Virus record (IMG/VR): IMGVR_UViG_3300027365_000044
Span: 1-31,635 of that record
Source of the DNA: a virus
Strand: one strand, 5' to 3'
Length of the DNA stretch: 31,635 nt
The notes under the pieces are model-generated. The model saw nothing but the letters and a program-made list of their open reading frames with translations, was not told the origin of the DNA and searched no databases. The position numbers and the translations under genes are program-made. Shown piece after piece: positions 15,829 to 23,881 of the stretch. Each line of letters begins with the position of its first letter. Position 1 is the stretch's first letter.

Positions 15829-15864
15829 CTGTAATTTTTAATAAACAAGGAAAAGAGGTGGGTT

Positions 15865-16224
15865 ATGAATAACGGTGATATGCCAGCAATGGCGCAAACG
15901 AATAGTGAAAACATATGCAAGCAAACAGGAACTCCAATCCATATGCATATGGGCTTAACAAAGCGTGAGCATTTTGCAGGGCGTGCTATGCAGGGGATTC
16001 TTGCAAGTGATACTCAAGTAGTGGTAACTCAGGAAGCATGCGTAAAACTAGCCGTTGAACACGCTGACGCCCTTCTTGCTGAGCTAGAAAAACCTAAAGG
16101 CTTAACCGACCTAGAGAGAGAACTGCTTGAGGCTTTGGAAACGGCTAAGAAAATAACTGAGCGTCACGGAATATTGAACACCTTTATTGATGATGCGATT
16201 GCAAAAGCCAGAGACCAGTTATGA
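15865..16224 (+). CDS. First early rightward protein, unknown function
   Basis: A 119-residue protein with an N-terminal MTLRD-like phrase (GLTKREHFAGRAMQGIL at about 30-46) that is common in small phage proteins, then a helical C-terminal half. GAGGTG lies four bases before the ATG at 15865. As the first gene after the rightward promoter it is made immediately after infection. Function not known. Confidence 0.65.
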   Translation: MNNGDMPAMAQTNSENICKQTGTPIHMHMGLTKREHFAGRAMQGILASDTQVVVTQEACVKLAVEHADALLAELEKPKGLTDLERELLEALETAKKITERHGILNTFIDDAIAKARDQL

Positions 16225-16430
16225 ACACCTCAACCCTAGAAGTAGCTTTTGCCTTGACTCTCTTAATCGGTGTAGCAATTATGGATCAAAAACAATACGA
16301 CTATTTTAACGAACAACTAGGCTGTGAAAATTCTAAAAGTGCTTTGGCATTTGCTGAGATTTTCGGTAGTAAAAACAAACAGGAAGATAAAGATGACAGA
16401 GAAACAAGTAGTAACAACAGAGCAGAATAA
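16221..16430 (+). CDS. 69-residue protein with an N-terminal membrane segment
   Basis: Residues 6-21 (LEVAFALTLLIGVAIM) are hydrophobic. The rest is charged and ends RETSSNNRAE. The ATG overlaps the previous stop as ATGA, and the end overlaps the erf start by 38 bases. Not recognised. Confidence 0.45.
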   Translation: MNTSTLEVAFALTLLIGVAIMDQKQYDYFNEQLGCENSKSALAFAEIFGSKNKQEDKDDRETSSNNRAE

Positions 16431-17121
16431 ACAGGTTTCAGTTACACCTTCAACGGTCTTAATGCAGGCTTATGAAAAAGGTGCAAGCATTGAAAATTTA
16501 ACTCAATTGCTTGAATTGCAAGAAAGATTTGAGAAACGTGAAGCCGAGAAAGCATTTAACTTGTCATTGGCTGCATTTAAGGCTAACCCGCCAAAGATAT
16601 TAAAAGACATGCATGTTGGTTACAACACATCAAAAGGCAGGACAGAATACAATCATGCCTCACTTGCAAATGTCGTTTATACAATCAGTGAGGGGTTATC
16701 AAAATATGGCTTAAGCGCATCATGGGAGACTATGCAAGACTCAGGGTTAGTTAGGGTTACTTGTATACTTGGTCATGAGTTAGGGCACGAGAAAAGAACA
16801 ACCCTAAGTGCCTCACCTGATGATTCAGGCGGAAAAAATAATATTCAAGCTATCGGATCAACTGTTTCTTATTTGCAAAGATACACGCTTTTATCAATTA
16901 CTGGCCTAGCTACGCATGACCAAGATAATGATGCTGTATCTCCACCACCTAAACCAATAAGTGATGAGCAGGCAGCAAATATCAGGGCGCTAATTGATGA
17001 GGTTGAAGGCGATATTGATGCGTTGCTGAAATACTTAAAAGTTAATTCAATCGAAGATATACCAGCAGCGGCATATAAAAGCGTTATTGACACCATTGAA
17101 CGCAAGCGAGTTAAGAAATGA
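16393..17121 (+). CDS. erf: Erf-family single-strand annealing protein
   Basis: A 242-residue recombinase of the ERF family, which anneals complementary strands and circularises or recombines phage DNA. The signature is FKANPPKILKDM, YNHASLANVVYTISEGLSKYGLS and SPDDSGGKNNIQAIGSTVSYLQRYTL over about residues 60-190. The true start is the ATG at 16393 after AGGAAG. A longer frame from 16324 has no site. The C-terminal region is a small helical domain. It is paired with the exonuclease that follows, an ATGA overlap away. Confidence 0.88.
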   Translation: MTEKQVVTTEQNKQVSVTPSTVLMQAYEKGASIENLTQLLELQERFEKREAEKAFNLSLAAFKANPPKILKDMHVGYNTSKGRTEYNHASLANVVYTISEGLSKYGLSASWETMQDSGLVRVTCILGHELGHEKRTTLSASPDDSGGKNNIQAIGSTVSYLQRYTLLSITGLATHDQDNDAVSPPPKPISDEQAANIRALIDEVEGDIDALLKYLKVNSIEDIPAAAYKSVIDTIERKRVKK

Positions 17122-17720
17122 GAATCTTCACACTTGATGAATTTGAGCAGGGTAGCGAAGAGTGGCTAGCTGTTAGGGGTAAGATTCCAACGGCTTCACA
17201 ATTTCATGCAGTAATGGCAAAGGGGCAAGGGAAGACCAGAAGAACCTATATGCTAAAACTGATAGGCCAAAGAATAACAGGGCAGCCAGCAGAATCATTC
17301 TCTAACTATCACACTGATAGAGGTCATGAGCTTGAGCCTGAGGCTTGCTCAATGTATGAATTTCAGTCAGGCAATCAAGTTAATCATGTCGCTTTTATTC
17401 TTGGCGATAATGATGCCGGTTGCTCTCCTGATGGGTTGATTGGTGATGATGGGATGCTGGAGATTAAAACAAAGCTTCCACACTTACAGATAGAAACGTT
17501 GATTGCTGACGTATTACCAAGTGAGCATAAAGCGCAGGTTCAAGGTTCTCTTTGGGTATCTGGTAGAGAGTGGTGTGACTTTGTGAGTTACTGGCCTAAG
17601 TTGCCACCATTCATAAAAAGGGTTTACCGCGACGAAAAGTATATTGATGAGCTAGCCGAATCGGTCAAGTTATTTAACGAAGAAATGAACGAACTTGAAC
17701 AAAAAATAAGGAGCATGTAA
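17118..17720 (+). CDS. YqaJ/lambda Exo-family recombination exonuclease
   Basis: A 200-residue nuclease. GSEEWLAVRGKIPTAS (12-27) and the catalytic set Glu75 (LEPE), Asp105 (SPDG), Glu115 and Lys117 (EIK), and Gln140/Gln142 (AQVQGSLWV) are all present. This family resects 5' ends to give 3' single strands for the annealing protein. It is coupled to erf at the start and to the next gene by TAATG. Confidence 0.9.
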   Translation: MRIFTLDEFEQGSEEWLAVRGKIPTASQFHAVMAKGQGKTRRTYMLKLIGQRITGQPAESFSNYHTDRGHELEPEACSMYEFQSGNQVNHVAFILGDNDAGCSPDGLIGDDGMLEIKTKLPHLQIETLIADVLPSEHKAQVQGSLWVSGREWCDFVSYWPKLPPFIKRVYRDEKYIDELAESVKLFNEEMNELEQKIRSM

Positions 17721-17724
17721 TGAG
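17709..17724 (+). repeat. 16-base start-region repeat, copy 1
   Basis: AGGAGCATGTAATGAG, the ribosome site and start of the coiled-coil gene, recurs exactly at 18844-18859. Confidence 0.7.
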
Positions 17725-18724
17725 CGAAGTAACAGTAATTGAAATCGAACAAGAAAATGCATTAACAGTTTTTACTGCTGATCAAGGTCTTGACCCATAT
17801 CTAAAGAAAATTGAGGAGCAGGCGCGATCACTTGTGCCTGACGTAACAACAAAAAAAGGCCGTGATCAAATTGCATCTAATGCTTACAAGGTAAGACAGT
17901 CAAAATCAGCATTAGACAAAGTGGGCAAAGCTCTGGTTGATAAACTTAAAGAGCAGCCAAAGCTTGTTGATGCTGAGCGTAAAAGAATGCGTGAATTCTT
18001 AGACAAGCTCGCTGATGAGGTAAGAAAGCCTCTTGATGAGTTTGAGAAAAAAGAAGCTGATCGGGTTAAAGCATTGCAAGATCGCGTTTTCTTTTTCTCA
18101 TCCTGCGTTATTGATAACGGTGAGGAATCAGAAAAGATAAAAGCTGTTATTGAAACTATTGAGCTTGAAAAAGTAGATGAAACATATGATGAGTTTGAAG
18201 CAGAGGCTCACAGAGAAAAGGCTGCATGTCTTGAGCGTTTAAAACTATCTCTTGATAAACAGCTTAAATATGAAGCAGAGCAAGCAGAGCTTGAAAAACT
18301 AAGAAAAGAAGCTGCTGAACGTGAACAGAAAGAACGTGAAGAACGCATTGCACGAGAAGCGGAAGAGAGAGCTAGAAAACAAGCTGAAGAAGCAGCACAA
18401 AAAGAACGCCAAGACGCTATTAATCGTGAGAACGAATTGAAGCTTGCAGCTGAGCGTGCTGAGCGTGAAAAGCTGGAAGCAGAGGAACGTGCGCGCCAAT
18501 CAGCTATTGAAACCGAGCAAAGAATTAAGCGCGAAGAAGAAGAGCGTATTGCTAGAGAAGCTGCTGAGCAAAAGGCTAGAGAAGAAAACAAAAGACACAA
18601 GGCAAAAATTAACAATCAGATTCTAAAGCAGATTGTTAAGTCTGGCATAACCGAGGAGCAGGCAAAAAGCATTATCGCTATGATTGCCAAGGGTGAAGTT
18701 CCAAACGTAAGAATCAGTTATTAG
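17720..18724 (+). CDS. Long coiled-coil protein of the recombination cluster
   Basis: A 334-residue protein. Residues 1-180 are helical with LDPYLKKIEEQARSLVPDV and EFEKKEADRVKALQDR. Residues about 180-300 are an almost continuous charged coiled coil rich in Glu, Arg and Ala. The globular C-terminus is QIVKSGITEEQAKSIIAMIA ending PNVRISY. Proteins of this shape lie beside Erf/YqaJ pairs in many phages. The exact role is not known. The repetitive coiled coil produces long spurious reading frames on the opposite strand. Confidence 0.7.
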   Translation: MSEVTVIEIEQENALTVFTADQGLDPYLKKIEEQARSLVPDVTTKKGRDQIASNAYKVRQSKSALDKVGKALVDKLKEQPKLVDAERKRMREFLDKLADEVRKPLDEFEKKEADRVKALQDRVFFFSSCVIDNGEESEKIKAVIETIELEKVDETYDEFEAEAHREKAACLERLKLSLDKQLKYEAEQAELEKLRKEAAEREQKEREERIAREAEERARKQAEEAAQKERQDAINRENELKLAAERAEREKLEAEERARQSAIETEQRIKREEEERIAREAAEQKAREENKRHKAKINNQILKQIVKSGITEEQAKSIIAMIAKGEVPNVRISY

Positions 18725-18733
18725 GAGAAAGTT

Positions 18734-18828
18734 ATGTCAGTAAATAAGGTAATTCTCGTTGGTATAAATAAAAGCTATTTAGATTTGTATCTTTCAGGAT
18801 TAAGCATCCCTGAGGTATCAAATGCCAC
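18734..18828 (+). repeat. 95-base direct repeat, copy 1
   Basis: Matches 19089-19183, with all differences within the first 24 bases and about 73 bases identical after that. The copies are 355 bases apart and enclose the 74-residue gene. Confidence 0.85.
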
Positions 18829-18832
18829 ATAA
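18734..18832 (+). pseudogene. Truncated copy of the HNH endonuclease start
   Basis: A 32-codon frame reads [20 protein letters not shown] and stops after SNAT. From about the ninth codon to 18828 it is identical to the start of the HNH gene at 19089. The first ten residues follow SSB. It has its own ribosome site (AGGAGA). After the shared sequence ends, a TAA is reached at once, so this is a remnant, not a full gene. Confidence 0.8.
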
Positions 18833-18843
18833 AAATATTTATT

Positions 18844-18859
18844 AGGAGCATGTAATGAG
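18844..18859 (+). repeat. 16-base start-region repeat, copy 2
   Basis: Same AGGAGCATGTAATGAG as 17709-17724, here forming the ribosome site and start of the 74-residue gene at 18855. Confidence 0.7.
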
Positions 18860-19079
18860 TGAACAAATAGAACAACCCGAATTCTTCATGGTTTACAAAG
18901 ATGGCAGCGATAGAAATACGCCTATTTATCGTCACCCTAACTACAACCTGGCACTTGAACAAGCAAAGCGTCTAACGCGCATGCACGGTGCGAAATTCTA
19001 CGTTCTTTGCCAAGTTGCAACTGTAGAGCTTAACGACTTGAAAGTTTCTGAGTTAGAGATGAATCGGATTCCATTTTAG
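18855..19079 (+). CDS. Hypothetical protein between HNH repeats, 74 residues
   Basis: A small protein with a mixed alpha/beta pattern (EFFMVYKDGSDRNTPIYRH, ALEQAKRLTRMHGAKFYVL, VATVEL). AGGAGC lies seven bases before the ATG. It is flanked by the truncated and full copies of the HNH start, so it either was inserted between them or was trapped there by the duplication. The end, EMNRIPF, faintly recalls the SSB tail (DDDIPF), which is probably chance. Confidence 0.65.
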   Translation: MSEQIEQPEFFMVYKDGSDRNTPIYRHPNYNLALEQAKRLTRMHGAKFYVLCQVATVELNDLKVSELEMNRIPF

Positions 19080-19088
19080 GAGAGTTAA

Positions 19089-19183
19089 ATGAGTGTAAAT
19101 AAAGTAATTATCGTTGGTATAAATAAAAGCTATTTAGATTTGTATCTTTCAGGATTAAGCATCCCTGAGGTATCAAATGCCAC
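19089..19183 (+). repeat. 95-base direct repeat, copy 2
   Basis: First 95 bases of the HNH gene, matching 18734-18828. Confidence 0.85.
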
Positions 19184-19625
19184 TGGAATACATAGGTCAA
19201 CCATAAGACACCGCCTCTATCGTCTTGGCTTGGTTAGAAGTCGTGCAGATGGAGTTAGAGGTGCAGCTAAAAAAGGATTGCTTGGCTCTGGCATGAGAGG
19301 TGTAAAACGATCTTTTTCTGATGAGTGGAAGCAAAAAATATCTAAAGCAAAATTAGGTAAAGGTCGTGGATGGACTCTAAAACCAAGCGGTTATATAGAA
19401 ATAACGATGGGACCAAACAAACACCGGCATCAGCACACAGTAATTATGGAAAGACATATAGGGCGAAAGTTAAATTCTGACGAGGTTGTTCATCATATTG
19501 ACGGAAATAAGACCAACAATAGCATAGCTAACTTGCAACTAATGACCGCCTCTAAACATGCATCACATCACGCAAGGGAAAGACTTGAAACTAGAGAGAG
19601 GGATAGCCTAGGGAGGTTTAAATAA
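19089..19625 (+). CDS. HNH homing endonuclease with SSB-derived start
   Basis: A 178-residue protein. Residues 1-10 ([10 protein letters not shown]) copy the start of SSB ([10 protein letters not shown]). Residues 13-48 are a helix-turn-helix ([20 protein letters not shown]). Residues 80-92 are a basic KAKLGKGRG-like segment. The HNH_3 nuclease core follows: [26 protein letters not shown] (His135, His136, Asn140) and [12 protein letters not shown]. Free-standing HNH genes of this type spread by cutting uninvaded alleles. The next gene is ssb, one base on, and AGGAG precedes the ATG. Confidence 0.85.
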   Translation: MSVNKVIIVGINKSYLDLYLSGLSIPEVSNATGIHRSTIRHRLYRLGLVRSRADGVRGAAKKGLLGSGMRGVKRSFSDEWKQKISKAKLGKGRGWTLKPSGYIEITMGPNKHRHQHTVIMERHIGRKLNSDEVVHHIDGNKTNNSIANLQLMTASKHASHHARERLETRERDSLGRFK

Positions 19626-20086
19626 TGTCAGTTAATCGCGTAATTCTTGTTGGACGTTTGGGTGCGGATCCTGAGTCAAGGACATTTCCTAACGGAGGAA
19701 GTATTTGCAACCTGCGTATTGCAACTTCTGAGTCATGGAAGGATAAAAATACAGGTGAACGTCAGGAACGTACCGAGTGGCATCGTGTTCAGTTATTCGG
19801 AAAGATTGGAGAAGTCGCTCAGAAATATTTAAACAAGGGAAGTCAAGTATATCTTGAGGGAAGAATACAAACAAGGAAGTGGCAAAATCAGCAAGGTGAA
19901 GATCAGTACACTACTGAAATTATTGCTGATCAGCTTAGAATGCTTGGCAGTAAGAGTGACGCATCTGCTCCTACTAATTCATCCAGTCAGCAACAACAGC
20001 CGCAGCCTAATCAACCATCAAGTAGCAATAATGGTCCTGATTATAACGGCGGTGATGACTATTACGACGATGACATACCGTTCTGA
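19625..20086 (+). CDS. ssb: Single-stranded DNA-binding protein
   Basis: A 153-residue SSB. The OB-fold (residues 1-110) has [17 protein letters not shown], the [18 protein letters not shown] segment, [17 protein letters not shown] and [14 protein letters not shown] glutamine/asparagine-rich linker leads to the acidic tip DDDIPF that recruits partner proteins. AGGT lies seven bases before the ATG. It supports replication and the Erf/exonuclease pathway. Confidence 0.95.
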   Translation: MSVNRVILVGRLGADPESRTFPNGGSICNLRIATSESWKDKNTGERQERTEWHRVQLFGKIGEVAQKYLNKGSQVYLEGRIQTRKWQNQQGEDQYTTEIIADQLRMLGSKSDASAPTNSSSQQQQPQPNQPSSSNNGPDYNGGDDYYDDDIPF

Positions 20087-20319
20087 TGACAACTAACTAT
20101 GAAAAAGTAAAGGCGGCCTTAGATGGTCGCCTTTCTTATAATGATTTAACGACTTCTCAGCAATCAATGATAAGACTGCCTATCTATCATATTTCAGTTC
20201 GGGTTTTAAGCCTACCTAAAGAATATAGGTTGCAAGAAATTAACAATCAACCTGAATCTTTACAGAATTTAATAAAGCAGGAAATAATTAGAATCAATGA
20301 TATTAGGAATAAAAAATGA
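20086..20319 (+). CDS. Hypothetical protein after SSB, 77 residues
   Basis: A helical protein (VKAALDGRLSYNDLTTSQQSM, ESLQNLIKQEIIRINDIRNKK). The ATG overlaps the ssb stop as TGATG. Not recognised. The coupling to ssb suggests a DNA-metabolism link. Confidence 0.6.
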   Translation: MTTNYEKVKAALDGRLSYNDLTTSQQSMIRLPIYHISVRVLSLPKEYRLQEINNQPESLQNLIKQEIIRINDIRNKK

Positions 20320-20480
20320 AACTCTACACAATCAAATACATGCTAAACGGTCGCAAGCATGAGGTGGACCAAGCGGGTGAGGATATAAGTGATGCTAGGA
20401 CAAAGTTTCTTATGCGTTACCCAGAATCAAACTTGATTTCTATTCACACAAAAATTGTTGACGTGTCACAGAAATTGTAA
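20316..20480 (+). CDS. 54-residue hypothetical protein
   Basis: The frame reads MKLYTIKYMLNGRKHEVDQA and ends VDVSQKL. It is a compact alpha/beta pattern with SDARTKFLMRYPES as the central helix. The ATG overlaps the previous stop as ATGA. It resembles small phage proteins that follow ssb, without a known role. Confidence 0.65.
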   Translation: MKLYTIKYMLNGRKHEVDQAGEDISDARTKFLMRYPESNLISIHTKIVDVSQKL

Positions 20481-20514
20481 TAATCTGTTATTCAAACAAA
20501 ACAAGGAAATTAAA

Positions 20515-21513
20515 ATGAAAGTACTAGATCAAGCCTCAGGTAAAAACTACACAATATATAATGCTGATTGCGTTGAAGTTGCACAAAATTTGCCGGATAA
20601 CTCAATAGATTTTTCTATTTACAGCCCGCCTTTTGTGTCTCTTTATGTGTTTAGTAATAGCGAAAGAGACATGGGTAACGTGGCAAGCAACGAAGAATTT
20701 TTCGAAGGCTATAAACACCTTATAAAAGAAAAATTAAGAATCACAAAACCGGGCAGGCTATCCGCCGTTCACTGCATGAATCTACCAACAACAAAAGGGC
20801 GTGATGGATTCATCGGCATGTACGATTTTAGAGGAGATATAATCCGCGCCCACGTGGAGGCTGGCTGGATTTATCACTCTGAAGTTTGCATATGGAAAGA
20901 TCCAGTTGTTGCCATGCAAAGAACTAAAGCGTTAGGGTTACTTCATGCAACTGTAAAAAAAGACTCCAGCATGTCACGCCAGGGCATACCTGATCATATT
21001 GTTGTATTTAGAAAGCCGGGCGATAACAATGAGCCAATAACAGGCGAATTCCAATATTACGTTGGCGATATGGATGTAAACGAATACACAGCAAGGCAAT
21101 CTCCTGATTCAGAGTCGGGCAATAAGTTTGTAAAGTTCAATAGAACAGATGGACGGGTTGCTCAGAAGCGCGCAACAGGATCGAGCATTGATATATGGCA
21201 GCACTACGCTAGCCCAGTATGGTTTGACATCAATCAGACCAATACGCTGCAATATCGATCAGGTCGAGATACAAACGATGAGCGTCATATTTCACCCCTT
21301 CAATTAGATACGATTGAGCGATGCATGCAGCTTTGGAGCAATCCAAATGACGTCGTATTCAGCCCATTCACCGGTATTGGCAGCGAGGGTTATGTTAGCT
21401 TGCAAGCAGGCCGCAAGTTTGTCGGCGCTGAATTAAAAGAATCATATTTTAATCTGGCAAAACGCAATCTTGACGACGCTGAAAACCAACCAACACAAAT
21501 GGAGTTGTTTTAA
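20515..21513 (+). CDS. N4/N6 DNA methyltransferase (beta-class order)
   Basis: A 332-residue protein. Motif IV is SPPF (37-40) near the N-terminus, and the AdoMet-binding motif is FTGIGSEG (285-292) followed by FVGAELKESYF near the C-terminus. This is the beta-class order of the DNA_methylase N-4/N-6 family. SPPF is commoner in cytosine-N4 enzymes, but the target base is not certain. Start is the ATG at 20515 after AAGGAAA. A frame from 20455 has no site. It is coupled to the helicase gene. No restriction nuclease accompanies it, so protection of phage DNA from host restriction is the likely use. Confidence 0.85.
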   Translation: MKVLDQASGKNYTIYNADCVEVAQNLPDNSIDFSIYSPPFVSLYVFSNSERDMGNVASNEEFFEGYKHLIKEKLRITKPGRLSAVHCMNLPTTKGRDGFIGMYDFRGDIIRAHVEAGWIYHSEVCIWKDPVVAMQRTKALGLLHATVKKDSSMSRQGIPDHIVVFRKPGDNNEPITGEFQYYVGDMDVNEYTARQSPDSESGNKFVKFNRTDGRVAQKRATGSSIDIWQHYASPVWFDINQTNTLQYRSGRDTNDERHISPLQLDTIERCMQLWSNPNDVVFSPFTGIGSEGYVSLQAGRKFVGAELKESYFNLAKRNLDDAENQPTQMELF

Positions 21514-22880
21514 TGAGTTACGAGCAATTTCTAGAGAAAAAACAATTCCGGCAATTTACTGCAGGTTTTGATGTTGGCGAACTGAATAGCAACATGAAGC
21601 CGCATCAGGTTGCCATTGTTAGATGGGCACTAAAGCGAGGGCGAGCCGCTATTTTTGCTGACACTGGACTTGGTAAGACGCTGATGCAACTAGAGTGGGC
21701 AAATCAGATCAGCCATAAAACAGAAAAGCCGGTGTTACTATTGGCACCGCTTGCCGTTGGTAAGCAAACAGAAGAAGAGTGCGCGAAGTTTGGAGTAACT
21801 AGCAAAGCAAAATATATGCGCCAGTTTGATTTGACTCATCGTATAGTTATCACTAACTATGAAATGCTTGATAATTTTGATCCATCCGACTTTGCTGGAA
21901 TCGTACTAGATGAATCCAGTATATTAAAAGGCCAGTCAGGTGCTTATCGTAAAAAGATAACTGAATTTGCCAGCAATATTGAATACCGCTTGAGTTGCAC
22001 CGCCACCCCGAGTCCTAACGATTTTATGGAACTAGGAACGCAATGCGAGTTCTTAGGAATCATGAATCAGGTTGAAATGCTGGCCATGTTCTTCACGCAT
22101 GACGGCAGTGAAACTCAGAAGTGGAGACTAAAAGGCCATGCTCAATCAAAATTCTGGGAATGGCTTGCAACTTGGGCGGTGGTTATCAGCAACCCATCCG
22201 ATCTTGGTTTCGATGGGACCGAGTACGAATTGCCACCGCTGAATATTCACAAAGTGGTATTGCCAGCGGCGACCGACGGCGCTTTGTTTGCTGAGGTCGC
22301 TCAAGGCTTGTCAGCAGCAAGAGACGCCAAACGCCGAAGCATGGAATCCCGCGTGAAAGCCTGCGCCGATCTGGTTAATCAATACGATGAGCCATTTCTG
22401 GTATGGGGTGAACTCAACGCAGAAACTGACATGCTTGCTGATTTGATTGCCGACGCGGTACAGGTCAAGGGTGCGGATAAGCTGGAGACCAAAGAAGATC
22501 GCCTGATTGGGTTCAGTCACGGTGACTACAAGAAGCTAGTCAGCAAAGCGTCCATTTGCGGGCATGGAATGAACTGGCAGCACGCCTGCAAGATGGCATT
22601 TGTCGGTCCTACATACAGTTTTGAGCAGTTCTATCAAGCAGTCAGGCGAGAATGGCGATTCTTACAGTTTAACGCCGTTGATGTGTGGGTATTCATGACC
22701 GAAGAAGAAACCGGCATCCATGACGCCATGATGCGAAAAATGGAACAAGATAAACAGATGCGTAGCGAGATGATTAAGGTAATGGCTGATGCGATGAAAA
22801 AAGAAATAAACGGCGCAACTGCTATTAAGACAGATTACAAACCAACAAAGACAGCCGTATTACCATCGTTTTTACTATAA
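21513..22880 (+). CDS. SNF2-type helicase paired with the methyltransferase
   Basis: A 455-residue superfamily 2 ATPase. Motif I is ADTGLGKTL (49-57), motif II is the unusual DESS (133-136) instead of DEAH, and motif III is SCTATPSPND (161-170). In the second RecA domain, KASICGHGMNWQHA and QAVRREWRF correspond to motifs V and VI. The C-terminus is charged and helical. Translocases of this type are often encoded next to a phage methyltransferase. A joint role in DNA modification or replication restart is inferred, not known. Confidence 0.85.
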   Translation: MSYEQFLEKKQFRQFTAGFDVGELNSNMKPHQVAIVRWALKRGRAAIFADTGLGKTLMQLEWANQISHKTEKPVLLLAPLAVGKQTEEECAKFGVTSKAKYMRQFDLTHRIVITNYEMLDNFDPSDFAGIVLDESSILKGQSGAYRKKITEFASNIEYRLSCTATPSPNDFMELGTQCEFLGIMNQVEMLAMFFTHDGSETQKWRLKGHAQSKFWEWLATWAVVISNPSDLGFDGTEYELPPLNIHKVVLPAATDGALFAEVAQGLSAARDAKRRSMESRVKACADLVNQYDEPFLVWGELNAETDMLADLIADAVQVKGADKLETKEDRLIGFSHGDYKKLVSKASICGHGMNWQHACKMAFVGPTYSFEQFYQAVRREWRFLQFNAVDVWVFMTEEETGIHDAMMRKMEQDKQMRSEMIKVMADAMKKEINGATAIKTDYKPTKTAVLPSFLL

Positions 22881-22894
22881 ACAAGGAAAGCAGG

Positions 22895-23881
22895 ATGATT
22901 AAAATCGAACCAAAACACCAAGATCAGATTAACCAAGTATGCAAACTTGCTTCGCCAAGAGCATCAATTCAGGCTTTGGCTAATGTACTCATTGATGCAA
23001 GCGGCGAACAGACAAAAATAACAGCAGGTGATGGTAAAATCGAAATGAACTCAGTACTTGATTGTACCGTAAAAACTGGCGGAAAATTCACAGTTGACGC
23101 TCAAAAGTTTATGCAAGTATTGGGTGTTTGCGGGTATACCTGCGATATTACGATTAAAGATGGTTATATCCAGGTTAAATCAGGTAGCCGTAAATTTAAG
23201 CTGACAACTCTTGATCCGGAGTCATACCCAGCTTATGAACAGCAAGGCGATCAAATACCGATTGGAGCATCTCTCGCAGATATCAAAGCGGCATCAGTGT
23301 CTTGCGGCCAAGGAGATGCTAGGGCGTTTCTCAATGGTGTACATATAGGGGAAATCATTGCGGCATCTGATGGTCACCGTATCACTACTGCGTCAACTGA
23401 ACCGTTAACGCCAGGTATAATCATACCGGCAGAATCAATAAAGAAAGCGCCAAACGGCGATCCTGAAATTACTACTGATGGTCGAACCGTAACTATCAAG
23501 TATGAAAACGGCGAATTTAAATCTCGTCTAATTGATGCGAAATATCCAAGCTTTGACAAGGCAATTTTGCCATCAGTAAAGCATATTGAGGTTGACGCTG
23601 ATGAATTATCAGACGCAATAAAAGCGGCCATGATTACTAATGAACAAGTAAAAATTGAGTTTGATGGTAAAAATGGTCGCGTATCAGGAACAAGCAAAAA
23701 CAACGATGAAACAGATATCGGATTTAGTGCGTCAGGTGATGAAGTCGCCATGAGGTTTAACGCTAGATACCTGATAGACGCGCTTTCTTTTTATGCAGGA
23801 AACACTAGAATCGGATTTAATGATAATCAGTTAATAATTGAGGGCGCATTTACAAATGTTGTAATGTGTGTAAGGGATTGA
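22895..23881 (+). CDS. dnaN: DNA polymerase III beta sliding clamp homologue
   Basis: A 328-residue protein, shorter than bacterial clamps of about 366. Three repeats of the clamp fold can be followed: an N-terminal domain with LANVLIDASG, a middle with RAFLNGVHI and ASDGHRITT, and a C-terminal domain with FNARYLIDAL and VVMCVRD in place of the usual VVMPMRL. It would tether a polymerase to DNA. AAGGAAAG precedes the ATG. No DNA polymerase gene is in the window, so it must serve a host or outlying enzyme. Confidence 0.88.
   Translation: MIKIEPKHQDQINQVCKLASPRASIQALANVLIDASGEQTKITAGDGKIEMNSVLDCTVKTGGKFTVDAQKFMQVLGVCGYTCDITIKDGYIQVKSGSRKFKLTTLDPESYPAYEQQGDQIPIGASLADIKAASVSCGQGDARAFLNGVHIGEIIAASDGHRITTASTEPLTPGIIIPAESIKKAPNGDPEITTDGRTVTIKYENGEFKSRLIDAKYPSFDKAILPSVKHIEVDADELSDAIKAAMITNEQVKIEFDGKNGRVSGTSKNNDETDIGFSASGDEVAMRFNARYLIDALSFYAGNTRIGFNDNQLIIEGAFTNVVMCVRD

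Noticed and set aside
18208-18626. Overlapping long frames on both strands within the coiled-coil gene
   Set aside because: They are serine-, leucine- or lysine-rich shadows of the repetitive Glu/Arg/Ala codons of the real gene and lack ribosome sites.
18855-19079. SSB-like C-terminal tip in the 74-residue protein
   Set aside because: It ends RIPF but lacks the acidic run before it. The resemblance is too short to use.
20515-22880. Complete DISARM or restriction-modification defence system
   Set aside because: Only the methyltransferase and a helicase are present. No nuclease, PLD, DUF1998 or specificity subunit is seen.
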